Below are positions 13,536-19,130 of a stretch of DNA of 19,130 nt, in pieces; the stretch's first letter is position 1, and each line of letters starts with the position of its first letter. The DNA lies in assembly GCA_038116915.1 (NCBI GenBank), contig JAYOEU010000075.1, positions 1 through 19,130 of the forward strand. The letters are read 5' to 3'. A program made the position numbers and the translations under genes. The notes beneath the pieces were generated by a model. It made no database searches, was not told the DNA's origin, and saw only the letters and a list, made by a program, of their open reading frames with translations. Source of the DNA: JADHLJ01 sp038116915. GTDB lineage: Bacteria; Pseudomonadota; Alphaproteobacteria; Thalassobaculales; Thalassobaculaceae.

Positions 13536-15155
13536 ATGGCCAGGGATTACGAGTTCTACTATCTGCAGCGGAAGTCCGGTTCGTCATGGGAAACCGTTCA
13601 GCAATCCGAGGCGGTTTCCCACCTGACGGACGGGCTGCCGGATCAGCTCGGGGAACTCGCCGGCGGTGGGGTCCGGATCGTCGGCGCGCGCTTTGACGAG
13701 GGCACGAATGGCTGGGAGTACGACCAGCTGTTCTTCATCGATCCGTCGAGCGTGGATTTCGCCGTCGCGGCGGCCGACAGCGGGCTGTTCCCGCCGCGCG
13801 GCGATCGCGGCGCGGAAATCGAGATCGACCACAGTCAGGGCGGCGGACTCAGCTCTGACGAGATCGAGGCGATGAGCGCGCGGCTCGCGTCCTTCCGCGC
13901 CCGCACGCCGGCGCCCGCGCAGCCGCTTGCTCCCGGACCGGTGGCGGCCGGCGACGTCAACATGCGTCTCGCCTATCTGGCGCTGATCATGGGCGGGATC
14001 ATCGCCGCCATGTCGTTCGGCATCCGCTCGGGTTTCGGGCTGTATCTGGGGCCGATCTCCCTTGAATTCGGCTATGGGCGCGAGGTGTTCGCCCTGTCAC
14101 TGGCACTGCAGAACCTGGTCTGGGGAGTGACGCAGCCGTTCGTCGGCGCGCTGGCCGACCGCTTCGGTCCGTTCAAGGCGATCGCGCTCGGCTCCATCCT
14201 GTATTCCGGCGGCACGATCCTGCTCGCCTTTTCCAACTCGCCCGGATTGCTGCACCTGAGCGCTGGTGTCATCGTCGGCGCGGCTTTGTCGGGGACCTCG
14301 TTCGGCATCATTCTCGGCGCCGTCGGCCAGCTGTTCCCGCCGGAAAAGCGCTCCTTTGCCCTTGGCGTGACGGGGGCGGCCGGCTCGCTCGGCCAGTTTC
14401 TCATCGTGCCGGCGGGCCAGGCGCTGCTGGCCGCCGTGGGTTGGAGCCAGTCGGCCCTGATCATGGGGATCGCGGCCTTGCTGATGCTGCCGCTCGGCCT
14501 GGTGTTCATCAAGGCGCGCCCGAAGCCGTCCGCTGGTGGGGAGCCGGATCAGGCCATCGGCGCGGCCCTACGTCAGGCTTTTGCGCTGCCGAGTTTCTGG
14601 CTGCTTACGGCGGGATTTTTCGTCTGCGGCTTTCACGTCGCCTATATCGCCGTGCATCTGCCGTCCTTCGTGGTCGATATCGGGCTTTCCGCCGAGACCG
14701 GGGCCTGGGCCTTGGCGCTGGTGGGGCTGTTCAACGTCATCGGCTCGCTGCTAGCCGGTTTTCTCGGCGGCCGGTTCCCGAAGAAGTATCTGCTCAGCGG
14801 TCTGTATTTCGGGCGCGCGGTGGTGATGACCGGATTTGTGCTGCTCCCGCCGAGCGAGCTTCTGGTCTATGTCTTCGCCGGAACCATGGGGCTGCTCTGG
14901 CTCAGCACCGTGCCGCTGACATCGGGACTGGTGGCCGATATCTTCGGACCCCGGTATATGAGCATGCTGTTCGGGATCGTGTTCCTGAGCCATCAGATCG
15001 GCGGATTTCTCGGCGCCTGGCTCGGCGGCTACGTGTTCGACGCGACGGGGTCCTACAATCTCGTATGGTGGATTTCGGTCGCGCTGGGCGTGTTCTCGGG
15101 CATCGTGCATTGGCCGATCCGGGGGGAACGGGTGCTCAGCCCCGCGCCGGCGTGA
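13536..15155 (+). CDS. MFS transporter with an N-terminal soluble domain
   Basis: The 539-residue frame begins with a soluble module of about 75 residues (ARDYEFYYLQRKSGSSWETV, then GVRIVGARFDEGTNGWEYDQ, then LFFIDPSS), followed by a charged and Pro/Ala-rich linker (76-142). A complete MFS transporter of about 397 residues starts at Met143. Motif A is visible as GALADRFGPFKAIALG after the second helix. The pattern (LTSGLVADIFGPRYMSMLFG, GGFLGAWLGGYVFDATGSYN) resembles the oxalate/formate antiporter and monocarboxylate-carrier-like group, so a small carboxylate is a likely substrate. The soluble part looks like stand-alone alphaproteobacterial proteins with a V-R-V-x-x-x-x-F-D-E pattern. I chose ATG 13536 for its GGAAGAG; ATGs at 13515 and 13524 are alternatives. 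A separate MFS start at 13962 has no ribosome binding site, so one fused protein is favoured. Confidence 0.85.
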   Translation: MARDYEFYYLQRKSGSSWETVQQSEAVSHLTDGLPDQLGELAGGGVRIVGARFDEGTNGWEYDQLFFIDPSSVDFAVAAADSGLFPPRGDRGAEIEIDHSQGGGLSSDEIEAMSARLASFRARTPAPAQPLAPGPVAAGDVNMRLAYLALIMGGIIAAMSFGIRSGFGLYLGPISLEFGYGREVFALSLALQNLVWGVTQPFVGALADRFGPFKAIALGSILYSGGTILLAFSNSPGLLHLSAGVIVGAALSGTSFGIILGAVGQLFPPEKRSFALGVTGAAGSLGQFLIVPAGQALLAAVGWSQSALIMGIAALLMLPLGLVFIKARPKPSAGGEPDQAIGAALRQAFALPSFWLLTAGFFVCGFHVAYIAVHLPSFVVDIGLSAETGAWALALVGLFNVIGSLLAGFLGGRFPKKYLLSGLYFGRAVVMTGFVLLPPSELLVYVFAGTMGLLWLSTVPLTSGLVADIFGPRYMSMLFGIVFLSHQIGGFLGAWLGGYVFDATGSYNLVWWISVALGVFSGIVHWPIRGERVLSPAPA

Positions 15156-15172
15156 TCGGCGGGCCTTTCCGG

Positions 15173-15526
15173 CTATTCAGCCTCACCCTCGAGAAGTTTG
15201 AGGCCCTTCACCCGCAGCTCATCGGCTGATTCCGGACCCACGACCAGCTCCAGCAGCCGGACCGTGCCGTTCAGATTGGCTTCGGCCCGGGAGCGCTCGC
15301 TGCCGACATTGAGGTTTTCCAGAAGCCGGTCCGCGGGCTTGTTCAGGCCGGTTTCGATCGCCGAAAGACGCTGCTCGACCTCGCCTCCGAGCCCGATATC
15401 CTCGGCATAGCGCTCCGCCACCCGCAGTGAGACGATGCGGTCCTGCATCTGTTCCAGAAGCGCCTGTTCGGCTTCCGGATCGTCGTCGGGATCGTCGAAA
15501 TCCGAATAACTTGATGAGAGCAGCAT
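15173..15526 (-). CDS. Uncharacterised protein, probably the C-terminal part of the preceding gene beyond an in-frame TAG
   Basis: From the first ATG (15526) the frame gives 117 residues with an acidic stretch (YSDFDDPDDDPEAEQ at 7-21) and a helical remainder ending LRVKGLKLLEGEAE. It is in the same frame as the 327-residue gene upstream (15605-16588). The 26 codons between that gene's TAG and this ATG encode VRGELADKVRISVLQEGDES and TAELLA, are almost all GC-ending (24 of 26), and contain no ATG, GTG or TTG. The real coding region therefore extends to the TAG, making this the tail of one longer protein of about 471 residues if the TAG is read or is a mutation. It ends in TAG, 17 bases from the convergent MFS stop. 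No family recognised. Confidence 0.65.
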   Translation of the reverse strand: MLLSSSYSDFDDPDDDPEAEQALLEQMQDRIVSLRVAERYAEDIGLGGEVEQRLSAIETGLNKPADRLLENLNVGSERSRAEANLNGTVRLLELVVGPESADELRVKGLKLLEGEAE

Positions 15527-15604
15527 GGCCAGCAGTTCCGCCGTGGACTCATCGCCCTCCTGCAGGACGCTGATGCGGACCTTGTCCGCCAGCTCGCCGC
15601 GGAC

Positions 15605-16588
15605 CTAGCCCACCCGGCGTGACTGCTGGCGGGAGCCGGTCTGCCCGATCGCCTTTGCCGCGCCGGCCAGCGTTCCGACATAGGCGCCGGCCTGACGCGC
15701 GAGGGTTTCGCGGTCCGGTGCGGCCGCGATGTCGTCGTCCATGTCCCTGATATGGTCTTCGATCTGACTGACCATCGCGTGCGCGGCGGTATCGGAAACC
15801 TGAGTGATGACGGAACCCGCGCCGGCATCGTCGATCCGCTGGAACACCTCGGTGATCGACGCCATGTTGGCGAGCCGCGCGAGAATCACGTAGATCACGC
15901 ATTCCTGATAGCTGGGACCCTTGGCGTTGACCGCGGTGAAGGCGGCAATGATGGCGTCGAGATCCCGGTTGCTCACCACTTCGATCGGGCCGCGCGAGAG
16001 GTTTTCACGCAGGATCATGATCGGCTCCGCGACCTCGAGCATGGAGACGACCTCCTTCAGGGAGGCGTAGTAATTGTCGTCGCCCATCTTGTCGATTAGC
16101 TCCCGGCGCAACCGGGTAGAACCCTCGGCAACGACGATGACGCCGCGCAATGCATAGGCGCAGAACGGCCAGAATTCCTGTCCGAATTCCAGCATCGCCT
16201 CGTCGGTCTGCTCCTTCATCGGCATCGCCGCGAGCTGTTCCTCGAACTGGCGCAGCCGGGCGGCATCCGCGTTTTCGACGATCAGGCTCCAGACGGATTT
16301 GATGGCGTTGCGCGGGATCTTGCCGATCGCTTTGCGCGGCGAGCCCGGATTATAGAGAATGTCCTCGAACGGCGTGCACATGAGACGCAGCAGCGTCATG
16401 CGCCGCGGTGGCTTCAGGATCGCGAGACGCGGCCGCAGGAACCGCATGATCATCGAGATTTTCTGAGCCCGCGCCTCGCTCAGTCGGCGCTGTTCCAGTT
16501 CCAAGACCAGTGAATTGAATTCCGTTTCCGGAATTCGGAACAGGTGCTCTTGAAGGGCATCGAGCCCGCCGGCCGGTTTGTCGCTCAT
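15605..16588 (-). CDS. Uncharacterised helical protein, ends at an in-frame TAG
   Basis: The 327-residue protein opens MSDKPAGGLDALQEHLFRIP, continues EFNSLVLELEQRRLSEARAQ and KISMIMRFLRPRLAILKPPR, then LMCTPFEDILYNPGSP, and is mostly predicted helix with no signal peptide or clear transmembrane helix. I recall similar proteins in Rhodospirillales-type genomes but know no function. The start at ATG 16588 follows the upstream gene's TGA by 13 bases, with GAAG as a weak ribosome binding site, so the two are co-transcribed. The terminal codons are CGC CGG GTG GGC TAG. The same frame continues open for 143 further codons, so the protein is probably truncated or extended by read-through. A CAG-to-TAG change would explain the stop. 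Confidence 0.75.
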   Translation of the reverse strand: MSDKPAGGLDALQEHLFRIPETEFNSLVLELEQRRLSEARAQKISMIMRFLRPRLAILKPPRRMTLLRLMCTPFEDILYNPGSPRKAIGKIPRNAIKSVWSLIVENADAARLRQFEEQLAAMPMKEQTDEAMLEFGQEFWPFCAYALRGVIVVAEGSTRLRRELIDKMGDDNYYASLKEVVSMLEVAEPIMILRENLSRGPIEVVSNRDLDAIIAAFTAVNAKGPSYQECVIYVILARLANMASITEVFQRIDDAGAGSVITQVSDTAAHAMVSQIEDHIRDMDDDIAAAPDRETLARQAGAYVGTLAGAAKAIGQTGSRQQSRRVG

Positions 16589-16601
16589 GTCGGCGATTTC
16601 T

Positions 16602-17717
16602 TCAAAGCGCTCGGTACTTGGTTTTTTCCAATCTTAGCATAGCGTCCAGATCGATCGACGAGGAACCTTTTCTGTCGGCGTTCTTTTGCGCCATGTTGAT
16701 CGACTTCTCGAATTCCGCCCAGCGCTCCCGCCGCCGGGTATCCAGTTCGTCCCGGGGCGCGAGCGGAAGCAGCCGGAAAATATCGCCGACGACCGCGTCC
16801 AGAACATGCGCGGGTTCGTCCACCGAACTGTCCCAGAGCGCGACCAGACTGTCCCATCCGTCGAGAAGCCATTCCGCCTTCATGGCCAGAGCGGCGACGT
16901 TATTGCCCGCTTTCGGCCAGTTCTTCAGAGTATCTCCGGCCATCTCGGTGAATTTGTCGAGGGTGGACAGGTACGTGTTGATCACGCTCAGCGTTTCGAA
17001 GGCTATGCTGTTTATGATCCGCCCGTTGTCCTTGTTCGGAGTGAAGGATTGATCGCCCCAGATGCCGACGGTATCCGAGAATGTCTGGATGTTCTCCATC
17101 GCGCGCCGGACCCGGCTCTTGCTCGGCATGCCGGCCACGCCGACATTGGAGATCGCGACCGCCCATTCATCCATCCGCTCATGCATGGTCGCGGCGAGCA
17201 ACTGGAGTTGGTCGGCGATGCGGTTCAGGATATTGCGCACTTCGCGCTGGCCCCGTTCGGTGGCGACGTCGCTTAGGGTCACCTCGAGCGCTGAACCGGA
17301 GAGGTTCTGAACCACGGCGGCGATCAGGTAGAAGCCCGAACGGAGCTTGTCTTCCTCTTCCCTGTGCTGGGCGGCCAACGCGGCCGCGCGGGCCTTCGGG
17401 CCGGCAAGACCGCCCGCTGCCACGTTCAGAACGACGTCTCGGACGATGCGCGGCGTCGCTTCCTCCAGGTCTTCAATCTCTTCGTGCAGGGCCCGGTCGT
17501 GGACAGTCATCTTGAACATGTCGCGCAGGCTGCGCCAGGGAATGACATAGACGCCCTGACTGCCTGACAGTCCCGGGACCAGGACTTCCAGTCCGTCCCT
17601 GCCGTCGCCGCGAACCCGGGAAAACGCAACGGACGGCGTCGTGAATGGCAAGGACACGCCACGTTCCTGAAATGACGCGGGCCAAAACCAACTGCTGACC
17701 GTGGTGTTTCCGCTCAA
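16602..17717 (-). CDS. Uncharacterised protein, middle gene of the 15.2-19.1 kb cluster
   Basis: The 371-residue protein begins SGNTTVSSWFWPASFQERGV, followed by a beta-rich segment (SVAFSRVRGDGRDGLEVLVP, YVIPWRSLRDMF). A long helical part follows from about residue 75, including ERGQREVRNILNRIADQLQL and MHERMDEWAVAISNVGV. There is no signal peptide or convincing membrane helix. The start is uncertain: TTG 17717 is the first usual start codon in a frame that is open back to the preceding gene's TGA (17874), and GTG and TTG codons near residues 21-23 are alternatives. The sequence upstream of 17717 reads like protein (DAERRAIQLVRAVHARYRTE) but has no standard start codon. It ends in TGA, 13 bases before the next gene. 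Function unknown. Confidence 0.75.
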   Translation of the reverse strand: MSGNTTVSSWFWPASFQERGVSLPFTTPSVAFSRVRGDGRDGLEVLVPGLSGSQGVYVIPWRSLRDMFKMTVHDRALHEEIEDLEEATPRIVRDVVLNVAAGGLAGPKARAAALAAQHREEEDKLRSGFYLIAAVVQNLSGSALEVTLSDVATERGQREVRNILNRIADQLQLLAATMHERMDEWAVAISNVGVAGMPSKSRVRRAMENIQTFSDTVGIWGDQSFTPNKDNGRIINSIAFETLSVINTYLSTLDKFTEMAGDTLKNWPKAGNNVAALAMKAEWLLDGWDSLVALWDSSVDEPAHVLDAVVGDIFRLLPLAPRDELDTRRRERWAEFEKSINMAQKNADRKGSSSIDLDAMLRLEKTKYRAL

Positions 17718-17873
17718 ATTCCCGCCCGATCGAGATTTTTCTTCCGTGCGATAACGCGCGTGGACGGCGCGAACAAGTTGAATGGCCCGGCGCTCAGCAT
17801 CGGAGCTGCCGCGATTGTTTCGACCCGTCCTTCGGCGCGGGGTGGTGAATTTGACCGATAATCTGAAACCCGG

Positions 17874-18500
17874 TCATTCAAGATCCGAGGCAGTGCTTGA
17901 TTGACTGCTGAGCGTTCCGTCCATGTTGGTCAGCATCTCGGCGGTTTGCTCGAAGGTCAGCTGACCTTTGACGCTGGTCTCCATAAAGCGCTCGAAAATG
18001 TTCCGGCAATGGCTGAGAGAGGTGCAGCAATAGCCAAGAATCCAATAGCGCGAATGCGACGTGACCAGGAAATTCCTGAACGGAATGGGATCGCCGTCAT
18101 TAATGAACTTGGCGTAACACCCGTCGAAGTCCTTGAAGACCTGATTGATGTTCGAAAGGATGTTGATAATCCGCTTTTGAATGGCCGCCTTGAACATGTT
18201 CTGTTGTTCGGCGTAGTGCTTGTTTTGCCGGAAATCGATGGGAACGGACTTTTCCGATTTGAACCATTGCAGGATTTCAGCGATCAGCGCCCGGTTGCGT
18301 GAAAATTGGTACTGATAGAACGAGACGCCCTTCCACGCGCTGAACACGTTGGCGACTTCCGCCTTGTCGATCTTGAAGGCTTCGATGAACAGGGCGGCCT
18401 CCGGAATATTGGGATCCCAGATGGCGTCGATGAAGCGTTGCGACTTGTCGTTCCCGTCCTTGGCTTCAAAACCGAGTGCCTTCGTGACGATCGGGCGCAC
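17874..18500 (-). CDS. Uncharacterised protein, in frame with the gene upstream across a TAG
   Basis: The frame from GTG 18500 gives 208 residues of mixed composition: RPIVTKALGFEAKDGNDKSQ, then FIEAFKIDKAEVANVFSAWK, FYQYQFSRNRALIAEILQWF, FDGCYAKF and an ending rich in Ser/Thr (LSSQSSTASDLE). Helix prediction dominates and there is no membrane segment. GTG 18500 has no Shine-Dalgarno sequence. The same frame is open back to the TAG at 18528-18530 (codons for AIKRVIRDK), so it could be the C-terminal part of a 393-residue protein starting at 19055. It ends in TGA; 156 bases follow before the next recognised start, on the same frame. No family recognised. Confidence 0.65.
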   Translation of the reverse strand: MRPIVTKALGFEAKDGNDKSQRFIDAIWDPNIPEAALFIEAFKIDKAEVANVFSAWKGVSFYQYQFSRNRALIAEILQWFKSEKSVPIDFRQNKHYAEQQNMFKAAIQKRIINILSNINQVFKDFDGCYAKFINDGDPIPFRNFLVTSHSRYWILGYCCTSLSHCRNIFERFMETSVKGQLTFEQTAEMLTNMDGTLSSQSSTASDLE

Positions 18501-18527
18501 CTTGTCTCTGATAACCCGCTTGATCGC

Positions 18528-19055
18528 CTATTCCTCCTTGTCGCCGACCGCGAGATAAGCGGAGTTGACGGCGATTTTATCGCGCTCGAAGGCGGTCTTC
18601 AGCAAAAACGGATCGAGTGACGGGATTTCGTCGATGATCTTGAGCTTGGCCAGATCGTTGGCCATCGCCGTGGACGTGGCTTCGGCCGACACGCCGACAT
18701 AGCGCTGCAATAGCTCTTCCGACCCTTTTTGGCGGATGTAGATCGCATACCCGCCGTCCTGAAGGAATTCCTCGTCGTTCGGGATATAGATCGCGGTTTC
18801 AACCGGCCGTTCATCGGACAGCGCCGCGTCCTTGCTGGAATAGTCGGTCGTCTGGCCGCCCGCGATCTCGACGCTGAAATTCAGGTATTTGAAAACGATG
18901 CACCGGTTCAACGCTGAGGTTTCGAAAAACGGCTCTCCCTCGGTCAGCGCGCGGGTGACGCGCGAGACGTTCAAGGCCGTGCTCGGCCCGCCATTCATGA
19001 TCTGATCGAGAATGGGAGAAAGCTTTTTCTTCTTCTTTTGCGCGCCGCCTAGCAT
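18528..19055 (-). CDS. Uncharacterised protein, first gene of the cluster, ends at an in-frame TAG
   Basis: The 175-residue protein starts MLGGAQKKKKKLSPILDQIM with a run of five lysines. A predicted alpha/beta domain follows: ALNRCIVFKYLNFSVEIAGG, VETAIYIPNDEEFLQDGGYA, IYIRQKGSEELLQRYVGVSA. There is no signal peptide. The lysine run suggests contact with membrane lipid or nucleic acid; this is inference only. ATG 19055 has a moderate AGAGGA upstream at long spacing. The last codons are GAC AAG GAG GAA TAG. AAGGAGG directly before the TAG looks like a Shine-Dalgarno sequence, but only ATC (no standard start) lies at the right distance after it. The upstream 75 bases to the window edge hold no gene I can see. 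Confidence 0.65.
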   Translation of the reverse strand: MLGGAQKKKKKLSPILDQIMNGGPSTALNVSRVTRALTEGEPFFETSALNRCIVFKYLNFSVEIAGGQTTDYSSKDAALSDERPVETAIYIPNDEEFLQDGGYAIYIRQKGSEELLQRYVGVSAEATSTAMANDLAKLKIIDEIPSLDPFLLKTAFERDKIAVNSAYLAVGDKEE

Positions 19056-19130
19056 CGAACCTGTGAAACTTTCCTCTTGAAGTGCCCGAACCGCGGAAAT
19101 CGGACGGCTGTTTAGCTAAATTTACCGAAA

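Noticed and set aside
15173..19055. Global reassignment of TAG to an amino acid
   Set aside because: TAG ends ilvE, the acyl-CoA ligase, the isochorismatase-like gene and the last frame of the same cluster at positions where the proteins are complete, so only context-dependent read-through or mutation is reasonable.
1..19130. CRISPR array, rRNA, prophage or integrase genes
   Set aside because: No regularly spaced repeats, rRNA-like sequence, or integrase or phage structural motifs were seen on either strand.

Overview
The window is GC-rich bacterial chromosome, most likely alphaproteobacterial. This rests on the GC-rich third codon positions, the gene families present (AlkK-type acyl-CoA ligase, DUF35/thiolase pair, PagL-like deacylase) and the protein style; Rhodospirillales is a guess and nothing here fixes the genus. 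Left to right: (a) 1-774 is one end of an IS3-family insertion sequence cut by the window edge. It has split a CoA-transferase gene, of which only the 5' part (775-1331) remains in view. (b) 1331-4666, minus strand, is a tightly packed acyl-CoA operon transcribed thiolase -> DUF35/SDR fusion -> metal-dependent cyclase/hydrolase -> CoA-transferase (broken), with ATGA and TGATG overlaps. (c) 4777-4900 is a large inverted repeat, followed by a prephenate-dehydratase-like gene on the minus strand. (d) 5649-10416, plus strand, holds an AlkK-like fatty acyl-CoA ligase, an isochorismatase-fold amidohydrolase, proline iminopeptidase, a PagL-like lipid A deacylase and a rhomboid protease.

From 10442 to 12215 the sequence turns visibly AT-rich and uses different codons. 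This small island abuts the 3' end of a tRNA-Leu(TAA) gene (12216-12302, minus). It carries a small orphan gene, a DUF488 gene with a one-base frameshift, and an overlapping gene of a family I cannot name. The DUF488 gene has a perfect TATAAT box so close to its ATG that the transcript would be leaderless.

Beyond the tRNA, GC-rich sequence resumes with ilvE (minus) and, divergently, an MFS transporter fused to an N-terminal soluble domain. From 15173 to 19055 the minus strand carries a compact cluster of proteins I do not recognise. At two places two of its open frames are joined in the same frame by a single TAG: 15605-15607 and 18528-18530. At the first, the 26 codons after the TAG look fully coding but contain no ATG, GTG or TTG. 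Either one gene of about 471 residues has suffered a nonsense mutation, or the amber codon is read through.

Common thread: four loci in 19 kb are interrupted (IS insertion, frameshift, two ambers). The simplest reading is ongoing gene decay or draft-sequence errors. The more exciting one, amber read-through confined to the unrecognised cluster, is testable. TAG is not globally reassigned, because it also ends ilvE, the ligase, the isochorismatase-like gene and the cluster itself.
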